Source of the DNA: Leuconostoc suionicum
Lineage (GTDB): Bacteria > Bacillota > Bacilli > Lactobacillales > Lactobacillaceae
Direction: 5' to 3'
DNA length: 64,000 bases
NCBI RefSeq assembly: GCF_001891125.1
Contig: NZ_CP015247.1
Span: 1,568,501-1,632,500, forward strand
The notes beneath the pieces are model-generated. The model made no database searches. It was not told the origin of the DNA and saw nothing but the letters and a program-made list of their open reading frames with translations. The translations under genes and the position numbers were made by a program. This document shows positions 51,673-59,536 of this stretch, in pieces; the first letter of the stretch is position 1; every line of letters starts with the position of its first letter.

Positions 51673-52010
51673 TATTCGTCAACTACCTTGATTATTTCTG
51701 GGTGCAACCAAATCTGCATTATGTCCTCTATATTTTTATCAGTCATGCCACCTTGCTGATGCTTAAATAATCTTCCACTAAACTCATCTAGATATGACCA
51801 ATCGCCACCATCTCCATTGTGAATAACCCTTGGTAAATCATTTGCTCTTAAATTATTTTTAGTGTAATTAAGTTCATCAACTTGTTCTTGAGTCATCTCC
51901 ACGGTCGAAGCATATTCTTCACGAACGCTAGATAAAACGCTAATAACCGCTTCCAAATTCATATCCTCAAAGTTGGCAATTAAGTAACGTCTTGCTTCAT
52001 CAAATGTCAT
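51672..52010 (-). CDS. DUF1642-like phage protein, copy 2
   Basis: 112 aa. MTFDEARRYLIANFEDM at the start and QIWLHPEIIKVVDE at the end, matching copy 1 at 49151-49573 at both ends. The DNA of the last 30 bp is nearly identical in the two genes. SD GGAGGAG lies in the frameshifted YopX gene. Function unknown. Confidence 0.7.
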   Translation of the reverse strand: MTFDEARRYLIANFEDMNLEAVISVLSSVREEYASTVEMTQEQVDELNYTKNNLRANDLPRVIHNGDGGDWSYLDEFSGRLFKHQQGGMTDKNIEDIMQIWLHPEIIKVVDE

Positions 52011-52014
52011 TTCT

Positions 52015-52294
52015 TCACTCCTCCAACATTTCTGGGTTTTCGTGTATGTTGCCGACGATCGTTAACCTATCCCACATTGCTACATCTATTAATTTTCCAA
52101 CGTAGCCACCCTCGCAAAAAAAATTGTCCTTCTTCATTTTGATGAACACTTGCATGGGTTGATAAAAATACTAATCGACCATTATCTTCTGTCTCTTCTA
52201 TCAGCAGGATGTCTCCCGTATGAATTTCATTGTTGAATTGGTCGATTCCACCCGTTTCAATCGAACCGTCAATATGTTTAATCTCTCTAGCCAT
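52015..52294 (-). pseudogene. YopX-like gene with a frameshift in an 8-T run
   Basis: The N-terminal 54 codons read MAREIKHIDGSIETGG...VHQNEEGQFF and then leave frame at a run of eight Ts (minus, about 52123-52116), stopping at 52067. With seven Ts the frame would continue CEGGYVGKLIDVAMWDRLTI and end NPEMLEE at 52015, the normal YopX tail. An indel in the homopolymer is the simplest cause; slippage during transcription or phase variation is possible. Confidence 0.75.
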
Positions 52295-53145
52295 GTTTCA
52301 CTCCTAACTTCGTTTGTATTCCCATCTCTTTTAATTCAGCAAGCTCTTTGGCGACATCTGACACATCAACATTCGATTCTGCTACTGGTCCGGTTATCAT
52401 CTGTGGCTCTACTCGTTGTGGTTTATTGCCATATCCTTTGTTGCTGGTTTTCTTAACTGGCTTCTTGCCGTCTCTATATCCGAGTTCACTAGCTTTATCT
52501 GAATACTTGTCAAAGTTACGAGCTATGGTGCTTGCTGTCGTGTTCTGCAAAATATCATCGTTCCAACTCATTACGTAGTTGATAACGTCTTCAAATTCTT
52601 GGACACTAACATTTTTAAAGACTAGTCCACTGAACGTACCCTGATTTGCCACACTCCTACCAAGTGCTTTGTTGAAGATGTTTAGCATTTGTTGAGCAGG
52701 TGTTTCTGTGCTTTGCTCTATTTTTGACGATTCGTGGTACGATTCGTCATACGAATGGGGGTACGATTCTTCATTGTCATTGTCATTGTCATTGTCATTG
52801 TCATTGTCATTAGATTTTAACTGCCGTCTTTTCATTTCTTCCTCAAACAATGATTTGATTGTTGAATCAAAACTCCTTAACGACTTGTTCCAGAAACCCT
52901 GCATACGTTCGTAGGTTTCTTTGATAAGTTCGCTATCTTCGACTGCGTTTAACTCTTTTGAAAGCAGGTCACTAACTGGTTTACCGCCCTTTACAATGCT
53001 ATATTTCAATGAATTAATGACTGATATTTCGCCAGTTTTTTGACTATATAGAATATTTTTGTATTTTGTTTCAAAGCGTTGAATCAACACTGCAATAACT
53101 TCTTGCGTGTATCCTGTTTGAAAGCTAATTATTTTTTTTGGTAGT
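52287..53145 (-). pseudogene. Replisome organiser gene, 3' part, cut by IS30-family element
   Basis: From the IS junction the frame runs PKKIISFQTGYTQEVIAV and then LIQRFETKYKNILYSQKTGEISVINSLKYSIVKGGKPVSDLLSKELN, the conserved block of phage replisome organisers, followed by a DnaD-like C-terminal domain (LNIFNKALGRSVANQ...VMSWND). A run of Asn-Asp dipeptides (about 95-110 of this part) is encoded by a hexanucleotide repeat. Joined to the 5' part at 54178-54315 the protein would be 330 aa. The 3' part could still be made from an internal start, but probably without function. Confidence 0.82.
52725..52812. repeat. Repeat cluster inside the replisome organiser gene, candidate origin
   Basis: TCATTG is repeated 6.8 times (52771-52811), next to three GTACGATTC-like repeats and a dyad GATTCGTCATACGAATG (52738-52755). 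Phage origins often lie inside the replisome organiser gene as repeat clusters. The repeats are in frame and encode NDNDND and SYDESYHES. Confidence 0.55.
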
Positions 53146-54177
53146 GGCAGATTGTAAAATTAAACCGAACACCTTGCATAAAAAAACTGCAGAGACTTTA
53201 ATGGTAATTGACTAAAATCAACCATAAAGGATCTGCAGCTTATGTCTTCTAGTTTATCAGCTCACGAACGTTCTGTCATTGAAACAATGATCAAACTTAA
53301 TCATTCAACTCGAGAAATAGCCCGTTTCTTAAAGCGTTCTCCTGCAACTATTACCTACGAGTTAAATCGAATTAAACCATACAATGCACAACAGGCTCAT
53401 CATTTAGCCCAGTGTAATCGGCACAAACACGGTCGCCATCCGACCCTAACACCTGAAATATCAGCTTTTTTGAACCATCACATTGGTATCTTGAAGTGGT
53501 CACCAGAAACGGCTGCTCATGTATTGGGCATTGCTTTCAAGACCATCTACAACTGGATTCATCATGGTTTGCTTAAAATTAAGTTATCAGATTTACCTGA
53601 TAAAGGTATTCGACGTAAACGTCAATCTGACGGCCGTAGACGTGTTTTTGCTCATGGCCGTTCAATTGAAAAACGACCAAAAGCTGTCCAATTAAGACAA
53701 GAATTTGGTCATTTTGAAGTTGATACGATGCAATCTGGTAAAACACGTGGCGATGTTTTAGTGACCATCACAGAACGATTGAGTCGACAACATATCATGA
53801 GACATGTCAGTGGGCGCAATAGTCAGGCAGTGACACCAGCTATTATTAGGTTTTTCAAGGGTATAAAAAATGCTAAATCAATTACAGTTGATCACGGTCG
53901 AGAGTTTGCAAAATATGATGAAATAGAAGAACAGCTAGGCATACCGATGTATTTTGCACACCCATATTCACCAGAAGAACGTGGTAGTAATGAAGTGCTA
54001 AATCGATATGTCCGTCGTTTTATCCCAAAAGAACGCAAAATTGAAACCATCAGTCAGAAAGAATTAGATCAAATTAATCATTGGATTAATGCCAGGCCAA
54101 TGAAAACGCTCAACTGGCAATCACCACGAAAAGTCTTTCAGAAACATGCGGTGTTCGGATGATTCTTGCAATCTGCC
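53146..54177 (+). mobile_element. IS30-family insertion sequence, complete
   Basis: 1032 bp. Left end 53146-53173 and right end 54150-54177 are 28-bp imperfect inverted repeats sharing GGCAGATTG at the tip and CCGAACACC inside. TAGT at 53142-53145 and 54178-54181 is a 4-bp target duplication. Removing the element and one TAGT restores the replisome organiser frame exactly, so the insertion is recent. Confidence 0.93.
53242..54162 (+). CDS. IS30-family transposase
   Basis: 306 aa. N-terminal HTH domain (LSAHERSVIETMIKLNHSTREIARFLKRSPATITYELNR); DDE catalytic core with EVDTMQSG, SITVDHGREFAKYDEI and the HPYSPEERGSNEVLNRYVRRFIPK...LDQINHWINARPMKTLNWQSP block that ends IS30 enzymes. It is complete and probably active. 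Confidence 0.94.
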   Translation: MSSSLSAHERSVIETMIKLNHSTREIARFLKRSPATITYELNRIKPYNAQQAHHLAQCNRHKHGRHPTLTPEISAFLNHHIGILKWSPETAAHVLGIAFKTIYNWIHHGLLKIKLSDLPDKGIRRKRQSDGRRRVFAHGRSIEKRPKAVQLRQEFGHFEVDTMQSGKTRGDVLVTITERLSRQHIMRHVSGRNSQAVTPAIIRFFKGIKNAKSITVDHGREFAKYDEIEEQLGIPMYFAHPYSPEERGSNEVLNRYVRRFIPKERKIETISQKELDQINHWINARPMKTLNWQSPRKVFQKHAVFG

Positions 54178-54315
54178 TAGTTTATAAATTCCTAATTGAG
54201 TTGATTCAGGGTTTGTCATTAGATACAATAAAAAGTATTTGTCTTCAACCGAGAATGTATCGATAACTTTATTGTCATTCCAAAACCTTGTATCAACGAT
54301 TCTTTTTATTGCCAC
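54178..54315 (-). pseudogene. Replisome organiser gene, 5' part
   Basis: 46 codons from GTG at 54315 (SD AGGAGG): MAIKRIVDTRFWNDNKVIDTFSVEDKYFLLYLMTNPESTQLGIYKL, the typical N-terminus of lactic phage replisome organisers. The frame then runs into the IS30-family element and ends after 18 unrelated residues. See the 3' part at 52287-53145. Confidence 0.85.
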
Positions 54316-54455
54316 TGTTACCTCCTTTGGGCTTCACACCCTTTCGTGTGGTTACGCCACATCGTCATCATACGAATGAACATCAACGAATTGAGCGACT
54401 TAAACTCTTTTCACTGGTTAATCAGTTTAGTGACGATGATCGGGTCATAACGACC

Positions 54456-55112
54456 TTAATTTAATTGTTTGGCGATTTCGGAAAGCATTTGTTTGAAATC
54501 TTTACCAGTGTAAATATCGTCATCTTGAATATCGTCCCAAAGTTTCGAGAACTCATATTTAATTGCTCTTTTTACTCCCTGAACTTCTGTTAGTTTAGGT
54601 GGTTCAGACTCCAATGCTTTAGCCTGAACAAATTCTAAATTCAGCAACTTTGTTAGCGCTCCGGTTGGTTTACCGGTAGCAGTGAAATTGCTAATCTTTA
54701 ACCAGTCTGCCTTAATGGTTAATGGTGTTTTAAGTTGATACGATTCATTACGTTCATCAATTTCTTTTTGCAACACTGGTTGTAATTGCTTTAGACGGCC
54801 AACATTCCACGTATTTTGTTCTTCCGTGATATCCTCAATGATTGAATCGGCAGTATCTTTAACGGCGAATAAACCACCATTGCGCTCAATTAATTCTTGT
54901 TCATAATCCTTAACATTTTGCTTCACTGATTTCTTGATTAAGTCAGATACTTGCTTCATGTCTTTTTTCAAAGCAGCCATACTTTGAGCATCTACCTTGC
55001 TACTAATCGTGGTCACTTCAACACCGTTCAACGTTGCTCGTAAATCGTTCCAGTTCTGTGCCACACCGTTTTCAAAGCTAATCAATGGCATTACTGTTTT
55101 TGGCTCACTCAT
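54456..55112 (-). CDS. DUF1351-like phage protein
   Basis: 218 aa, mainly helical (SKVDAQSMAALKKDMKQVSDLIKKSVKQNVKDYEQELIER). The order recT-DUF1351-replication is frequent in lactic phages and the sequence agrees with that family. Overlaps recT by 4 bp. A role in recombination or replication is suggested by context only. Confidence 0.77.
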   Translation of the reverse strand: MSEPKTVMPLISFENGVAQNWNDLRATLNGVEVTTISSKVDAQSMAALKKDMKQVSDLIKKSVKQNVKDYEQELIERNGGLFAVKDTADSIIEDITEEQNTWNVGRLKQLQPVLQKEIDERNESYQLKTPLTIKADWLKISNFTATGKPTGALTKLLNLEFVQAKALESEPPKLTEVQGVKRAIKYEFSKLWDDIQDDDIYTGKDFKQMLSEIAKQLN

Positions 55113-56023
55113 TTCACGTCCTCCAAAGCTTCATTCTTTTCAGCAAAAGGATTAGGCGCATCACCTGTATCAACTCCAGAAAACGGATTATCGCTTTTTT
55201 CTTCTGGTTGATTATCAATAATTTCTGGTTCAACGTTTTGATCGTCAGTAGTGATTTCTTCTGTTTCCGGAGTAACATCACGTGCTTCACGTTCGTTCTT
55301 ATCGTCTTCTGCAATAGCTTGCGCAACCTTAGTTGTCTTAGGAGCAAACTTAAGCAAGTCTTTCATCACGGTTTTAATCGCCATTGCATCAAAATCTGTG
55401 TACCATGGTGTCTGTGGTGTTTTACCGTATTTGTCTTTATGGTCTGGCCCCTTATAGGTTTGACTATACTTCAAAGCGTGGTTAATCACTCGTTGGATTG
55501 GCCAATACTTGACAATGCGTTCACCATCTAAGTAATAAAATGCCAAGTATCCAGCTACTGGACTTTCACCATCTACATATGGATCGTAGTTTTCATTTTC
55601 CATTGTGAATTCATCAAATACATAGTTGTAATGTGGCTTGTTCGCTTCATAAACAACGCTTCCACCCAAACGACCAACACGACCGGTATTCTGTACAAGT
55701 TTGATAATTCCTCGATAGCCTAGTTGGAACTGAGCTTTAACATCCTTGGTTACCCACTTACCATCTACCTTTGCTCGCTTTCCATATGGAATGACGTAGG
55801 CTTCACCAAGGTCTGGTAAGACGGACAAATCAAGAATGGCGGCTCGCATTGCAGCGTTTGTTAGATCATTCATATTTGTTTTTGCTAAGTCTGGGTTCAA
55901 TGCCACTACTGTTGACAATCCACTTAAGAAACCAGCCGCATTGTCTTTCAATATTTCCTCAAAATGCTTTTGCATCTTGTCACTGTTAATAATTTTTTGA
56001 ACTTGTGCTACTTCATTTGCCAT
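55109..56023 (-). CDS. recT: RecT-family single-strand annealing protein
   Basis: 304 aa. LNPDLAKTNMNDLTNAAMRAAILDLSVLPDLGEAYVIPYG and FQLGYRGIIKLVQNTGRVGRLGGSVVYE are RecT signatures; the C-terminus is acidic. It anneals homologous single strands during phage recombination. No partner exonuclease is seen. ATG at 56023 lies 2 bp after the upstream stop. Confidence 0.92.
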   Translation of the reverse strand: MANEVAQVQKIINSDKMQKHFEEILKDNAAGFLSGLSTVVALNPDLAKTNMNDLTNAAMRAAILDLSVLPDLGEAYVIPYGKRAKVDGKWVTKDVKAQFQLGYRGIIKLVQNTGRVGRLGGSVVYEANKPHYNYVFDEFTMENENYDPYVDGESPVAGYLAFYYLDGERIVKYWPIQRVINHALKYSQTYKGPDHKDKYGKTPQTPWYTDFDAMAIKTVMKDLLKFAPKTTKVAQAIAEDDKNEREARDVTPETEEITTDDQNVEPEIIDNQPEEKSDNPFSGVDTGDAPNPFAEKNEALEDVK

Positions 56024-56025
56024 AG

Positions 56026-56364
56026 TTACTTCCACTCCAATTCTTTAATTGCTTCTTCACCATACGTGCTATAAGGCGTTAATATTCCTTTGTACACACC
56101 GTTTAGGCAGTTCTTTTCCAAACACGTACCAAGTGCTTCACCGGCACAAACAACTTCTTTCGTTCCGACTTTGACCACATAAACGAAGTAGCATTCTTTT
56201 TGCAATTCTTCATAAGTCATCCACATAAAGTCAGCTTCATCTGTATTATTTAATGCATAAACATACAAACATTTCTCGTGAAACGGAACGGCTTCTTTTC
56301 CCTCAAAATAATCATGCTCAAAATCATTTCGTGGTTGATATGGTTCGGGTAATGTCACTACCAT
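56026..56364 (-). CDS. Phage protein of unknown function upstream of recT
   Basis: 112 aa, acidic, with several cysteines in the middle (KECYFVYVVKVGTKEVVCAGEALGTCLEKNCLNG). No family recognised. Coupled to recT, so probably part of the recombination/replication block. Start taken at the second ATG, where the GAGG spacing is better. Confidence 0.6.
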   Translation of the reverse strand: MVVTLPEPYQPRNDFEHDYFEGKEAVPFHEKCLYVYALNNTDEADFMWMTYEELQKECYFVYVVKVGTKEVVCAGEALGTCLEKNCLNGVYKGILTPYSTYGEEAIKELEWK

Positions 56365-56426
56365 TTGCATTTACCTCGTTTCTTGCTATAATCGAGATAT
56401 AAATTTCATTCCAATAATTTATATCT

Positions 56427-56460
56427 AGCGCTTTAACTGCTCCAACAGTTAGGCGCTTTT
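56427..56460 (+). terminator. Hairpin overlapping the stop of the 72-aa gene
   Basis: AGCGCTTTAACTG-ctccaa-CAGTTAGGCGCT followed by TTTTCTTTT on the plus strand. On the minus strand the TAA stop of the 72-aa gene lies in the stem. A terminator for plus-strand transcripts or an RNA-stabilising structure of the minus-strand message. Confidence 0.5.
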
Positions 56461-56667
56461 CTTTTGCCTATAAACATCACTTGCTCTTTTCAGTGGTTTA
56501 TCTTCACTAAGGTTGTTAACAATTCGTGTCGCCTGTGCGTAGGTGTATCCGTCCTCAATTAACGACTGACGGAGTATTTCTGCTTCGGCTATATCGAATT
56601 TATGTTCGTCATATATGAAGTAGCTCACTCCTACTGCTATGACGATGATTCCAAATACTATGCTCAT
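56449..56667 (-). CDS. Small membrane-anchored phage protein
   Basis: 72 aa. One N-terminal membrane segment (IVFGIIVIAVGVSYFIYDEH), then a helical cytoplasmic part (SLIEDGYTYAQATRIVNNLSEDKPL). SD AGGAGG. Unknown function. Confidence 0.65.
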   Translation of the reverse strand: MSIVFGIIVIAVGVSYFIYDEHKFDIAEAEILRQSLIEDGYTYAQATRIVNNLSEDKPLKRASDVYRQKKSA

Positions 56668-56705
56668 GTTTACACCTCCTTTATAATGTTTTATTGTTTG
56701 TGTGG

Positions 56706-56714
56706 TGCTATCAT
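56706..56714 (+). promoter_or_regulatory. Extended -10 promoter of the 183-aa moron-like gene
   Basis: TGCTATCATTTA. The same TGCTATCxTTTA(G/A)TTA motif occurs at 58473 and 59100 before two other plus-strand genes of the early region. Confidence 0.55.
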
Positions 56715-56760
56715 TTAATTACTAGTTAAATTGCTCAACTCCAATGAAAGAAAGATAAAT

Positions 56761-57312
56761 ATGAAAATTCAGATGATTACCATTCTTGTAGCCTTCTTTA
56801 CACCTTTTTTAGCTGCTGCCTGTGCTTATTACTTTTCTGTATCCAAGAAACATCAGCTTGAAAACCAAGAGGAAGCCTATAAAAATTACTATGCTCCGTT
56901 AATGGGCTTACTCACTCATTACCAACTTTCTGCTATTTCCTACGGCATAGCTGTTGGTGCTTCTAAACAAGGAAGTTTTCAATTCAAAGGACGAGTAAAA
57001 GTTGATAACAGACTACGTGATTTGGTTAGAAATAATATTGCATATGTCCCCAAAACAATCGGATCTAAATTGCACCAATTTTTAATGTCAAGCGATGATT
57101 TCTTTTATCAAGAAGGTGAAGATTATAAAGACTATGAGCACTACGCCATGCTCGCCTCTGAATCTTTCGATTTAATTATCATAGAATCATTAAAAGAAGC
57201 ATCAGTATTATCAAGGAAGCTAGGATACCCAGACGTAGCGGAAGAACTGTTGAGTGAGTTCCTGAAGTCTTTTGTGGCAAAACCAACAAATCGTCATTTG
57301 GTACACGGCTAG
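56761..57312 (+). CDS. Plus-strand membrane-anchored protein, moron-like
   Basis: 183 aa. One membrane segment at the N-terminus (MITILVAFFTPFLAAACAYYFS), then a helical soluble domain (LENQEEAYKNYYAPLMGLLTHYQ...). Transcribed against the early operon from its own extended -10. Its last 134 bp overlap the convergent 93-aa gene. Could be an exclusion or defence factor of the lysogen; no family recognised. Confidence 0.68.
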   Translation: MKIQMITILVAFFTPFLAAACAYYFSVSKKHQLENQEEAYKNYYAPLMGLLTHYQLSAISYGIAVGASKQGSFQFKGRVKVDNRLRDLVRNNIAYVPKTIGSKLHQFLMSSDDFFYQEGEDYKDYEHYAMLASESFDLIIIESLKEASVLSRKLGYPDVAEELLSEFLKSFVAKPTNRHLVHG

Positions 57313-57460
57313 GACTAACTAACGTTATCCAAGCGCCATTAGTGAATTTGTACAAGTGATAACTTTCCGGTATCCATAAATCGCCTTCTTGTGGACTGTC
57401 GGGGTTAACCCAAGAACAAAATATTTTGTTGCTTGTTCCAGTTTTATGATCAGCTTCCAT
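57179..57460 (-). CDS. Small phage protein, overlaps a convergent gene
   Basis: 93 aa. The first 50 residues (WVNPDSPQEGDLWIPESYHLYKFTNGAWITLV) look like a genuine small phage protein, and SD AGGAGAGG is strong. The C-terminal part is hydrophobic and lies antisense to the 183-aa gene, so its 3' end may be the product of a recombination joint. Confidence 0.55.
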   Translation of the reverse strand: MEADHKTGTSNKIFCSWVNPDSPQEGDLWIPESYHLYKFTNGAWITLVSPSRVPNDDLLVLPQKTSGTHSTVLPLRLGILASLIILMLLLMIL

Positions 57461-57468
57461 TACCTCTC

Positions 57469-58194
57469 CTATGCTGCTTGCAAAAACTTATTAATAAAGT
57501 ATTGCTGTCCCTTACCAGTTACCTTTGGTGTCTTAGTTGTTACGTTTACCCCATTTGAGTTAATGTGGTTATGTTCCTTGATTTCAAACAATCCCATTTC
57601 CATACTCTTTTGAGTTGGCATGTTGTAGTCTGTTCCCTTACGGCGTATTAGATAGCCATTTTCACGCAACCATGTAAACAATCGATTAGCGCCTGTATCA
57701 ATGCCGTTCTGTTTCAACAACTTAGCTAGTTCGCCAACCAAGATACTTGTTTGACTTGCGCTCACTGCATCAGCGAACAATGCTTTGGGTTTCATTTCAG
57801 CAATCAAGTTATCCTTATGATCTAATTTCATCTGTGCAATAGTTAATGCGCGCGCCATAATCTGGTCTGGGCTGTTCCATGCTTTTTCAACTTGAATGAA
57901 GTACATACGAACTTGCTTGCCTTTTTCAGTTCCAGACATCAGCGCAATTTGCTTAGCAGCATCAACCGTCAATATGTAATCTTGTACTCGTTGTACTGCC
58001 CCATTATTAGATTGCGGGGGTGTGGTTACATCCACGCCCTGATAATCTTCATTTTCAATGAGTTGTTTTGCGTTTGTTTCAAACCACTGACTGAAGCGAT
58101 AACTCTTTTTGACTTCTAATGCCTGATACAATTCACGGGCATTTACTTGCGCTTCGCCTTGATCGTTTTGATTAATCTTGATAATTTCTTCCAT
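57469..58194 (-). CDS. Phage antirepressor (AntA/B plus KilA-C type)
   Basis: 241 aa. N-terminal AntA-like part: VNARELYQALEVKKSYRFSQWFETNAKQLIENEDYQ, DYILTVDAAKQIALMSGTEKGKQVRMYFIQVEKAW. C-terminal KilA-C-like part: LLKQNGIDTGANRLFTWLRENGYLIRRKGTDYNMPTQKSMEMGLFEIKE. ATG at 58194 with GGAAGG upstream. Antirepressors free lytic promoters from the phage repressor. Confidence 0.9.
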   Translation of the reverse strand: MEEIIKINQNDQGEAQVNARELYQALEVKKSYRFSQWFETNAKQLIENEDYQGVDVTTPPQSNNGAVQRVQDYILTVDAAKQIALMSGTEKGKQVRMYFIQVEKAWNSPDQIMARALTIAQMKLDHKDNLIAEMKPKALFADAVSASQTSILVGELAKLLKQNGIDTGANRLFTWLRENGYLIRRKGTDYNMPTQKSMEMGLFEIKEHNHINSNGVNVTTKTPKVTGKGQQYFINKFLQAA

Positions 58195-58199
58195 GTTAT

Positions 58200-58442
58200 T
58201 TACCTTCCGTAAAATTTTGTGTGTGAATCTATCCATTCCTGAACTGCCTTTTTCGGATAACCATCTTTCATATTTGGTTGTTCGATATAAGGAAATCCAT
58301 CTGAATAGATATATTTATTAACGTTGTTTATGCCAACTCCTAGAAACTGAGCCAACTCTGTTTTATCCATGATTTCTGGTAATTGACTCTTGTGGAAAAA
58401 CTTTATGATTTCATCTAGTTGTGCAAGTAGCTGCGTTACCAT
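58200..58442 (-). CDS. Excisionase-like HTH protein
   Basis: 80 aa. MDKTELAQFLGVGINNVNKYIYSDGFPYIEQPNMKDGYPKKAVQEWIDSH is an HTH_17/MerR-like excisionase or DNA-binding fold. It lies 5 bp before the antirepressor gene. It may act as excisionase or as a helper of the antirepressor. Confidence 0.75.
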   Translation of the reverse strand: MVTQLLAQLDEIIKFFHKSQLPEIMDKTELAQFLGVGINNVNKYIYSDGFPYIEQPNMKDGYPKKAVQEWIDSHTKFYGR

Positions 58443-58472
58443 CCGATCACTTCCTTTCTAATGTTTGTTTTG

Positions 58473-58481
58473 TGCTATCCT
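58473..58481 (+). promoter_or_regulatory. Extended -10 promoter of the YozE-like gene
   Basis: TGCTATCCTTTAGTTA, a repeat of the motif at 56706 and 59100, 30 bp before the ATG at 58511. Confidence 0.55.
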
Positions 58482-58510
58482 TTAGTTAATGACATGAAAG
58501 GAGAAACACA

Positions 58511-58720
58511 ATGATAAAATTTGGAGATTGGTTAGCTGAATTCAAAGGTGTTGATAGACCAATAGGTGACTTAGCAAATGATATGATAAGTGAAAATGCT
58601 ATTGATACTTTCAACAAAGTTACATCTGTTGATGAATTGCCTTCTAACTTAACTGGAGAAGTTTTAACTGTTGCAATTCAGGCTTTTGAATATTATCTTA
58701 TTGATACTTCGGTACAATAA
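58511..58720 (+). CDS. YozE/SAM-like small protein
   Basis: 69 aa. FGDWLAEFKGVDRPIGDLANDMISEN...VTSVDELPSNLTGEVLTVAIQAFEYYLI has the pattern of the YozE SAM-like domain (PF06855). SD AAAGGAG. It runs against the early operon, with its own promoter; its 3' end overlaps the 48-aa gene on the other strand. Role unknown. Confidence 0.68.
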   Translation: MIKFGDWLAEFKGVDRPIGDLANDMISENAIDTFNKVTSVDELPSNLTGEVLTVAIQAFEYYLIDTSVQ

Positions 58721-58844
58721 TTAATGTGTAATCATCTGGCAGTTCAATTTCTTTTGAAGCGTATTTGAGTCGTATTTTTACATTGGCGACATCTTCGCTC
58801 TCAATTAATTGGGCTGTTTTTGTTTTGCCTGCGTTATACTCCAT
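58698..58844 (-). CDS. Small phage protein
   Basis: 48 aa (MEYNAGKTKTAQLIESEDVANVKIRLKYASKEIELPDDYTLIIVPKYQ). SD GGAAGTGAG before the ATG. Overlaps the 3' end of the convergent YozE-like gene by 23 bp. Unknown function. Confidence 0.6.
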   Translation of the reverse strand: MEYNAGKTKTAQLIESEDVANVKIRLKYASKEIELPDDYTLIIVPKYQ

Positions 58845-58860
58845 GTTTCTCACTTCCTTT

Positions 58861-59076
58861 CTAAATATCTTGAATATCCAACAGCTGTCTAACTTTGGCT
58901 CGCACCTCTCGTGATTGTTTGTTGATGGCGTAGGTGTTAATCGCTAAACTCAATACTGCTTCAGTAACACCAATCGCATTAGCTAGATCACGTTGGGTCA
59001 TATCTCGGTCGAATAGACCGTCTTTGACGCGCTTTTTGAACATTTTTGCTGCGTCCACAATCATTTGTTCTGTCAT
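58861..59076 (-). CDS. Cro-like HTH regulator
   Basis: 71 aa. MTQRDLANAIGVTEAVLSLAINTYAINKQSREVRAKVRQLL is a Xre-family HTH. SD AGGAGG. First regulatory gene of the leftward early operon after the 74-aa gene; likely the lytic-side repressor. Confidence 0.75.
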   Translation of the reverse strand: MTEQMIVDAAKMFKKRVKDGLFDRDMTQRDLANAIGVTEAVLSLAINTYAINKQSREVRAKVRQLLDIQDI

Positions 59077-59099
59077 GTTGCCTCCTTTCTGTGTGTTTA

Positions 59100-59108
59100 T
59101 GCTATCCT
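59100..59108 (+). promoter_or_regulatory. Extended -10 promoter of the DUF2513-like gene
   Basis: TGCTATCCTTTAGTTA, third copy of the plus-strand promoter motif. Confidence 0.55.
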
Positions 59109-59155
59109 TTAGTTACTGGCTCATTCGCCTAGTAATCGAAAGGAAAAATACGAAT

Positions 59156-59536
59156 ATGAAACTTAACCATGACTTAGTTCGGCTTTTGTTATTAGACATT
59201 GAAAATTCAGATAGCCCTTATGGATTTTCAACATCCGAAATTAACAATTTTCGGGAAAAACACGGTTTTAGTAAAAACGAAATAGGATACACAGTTGCGA
59301 AATTAAACGAAGCCGGCTTTATAACCGGTAATAACCATCAGGCAGATAATGATCCATTCTTTATCATCATGCCGGGAAATCTCACTTATGCCGGTCACGA
59401 ATATCTTGACAATATCAGAGACAACAAAATTTGGCGTGAGACCAAAAAGCAAGTTTCAAATGTTTCAAGTGTTTCTTTAAACATTATTTCTCAAGTCGCT
59501 GCTGCATTAATCTCCAAAGCGGTGGGTATTGATTAA
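59156..59536 (+). CDS. DUF2513-like protein
   Basis: 126 aa. MKLNHDLVRLLLLDIENSDSPYGFSTSEI at the start, then LNEAGFITGN, LTYAGHEYLDNIRDNKIWRETKKQ and VSLNIISQVAAALISKAVG, matching the DUF2513 family closely. Winged-helix-like. It is embedded against the early operon and overlaps the convergent 74-aa gene by 30 bp. Found in many prophages; function unknown. Confidence 0.82.
   Translation: MKLNHDLVRLLLLDIENSDSPYGFSTSEINNFREKHGFSKNEIGYTVAKLNEAGFITGNNHQADNDPFFIIMPGNLTYAGHEYLDNIRDNKIWRETKKQVSNVSSVSLNIISQVAAALISKAVGID

Noticed and set aside
52771-52811. CRISPR-like array
   Set aside because: Simple hexanucleotide tandem repeat without spacers, in frame in a coding sequence. No CRISPR or cas genes were found in the window.
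54350-54420. 21-codon minus-strand ORF ending in the SD of the replisome organiser
   Set aside because: Frame consists of the leader sequence GGGTGTGAAGCC, also seen before the head-tail connector gene; no SD of its own.
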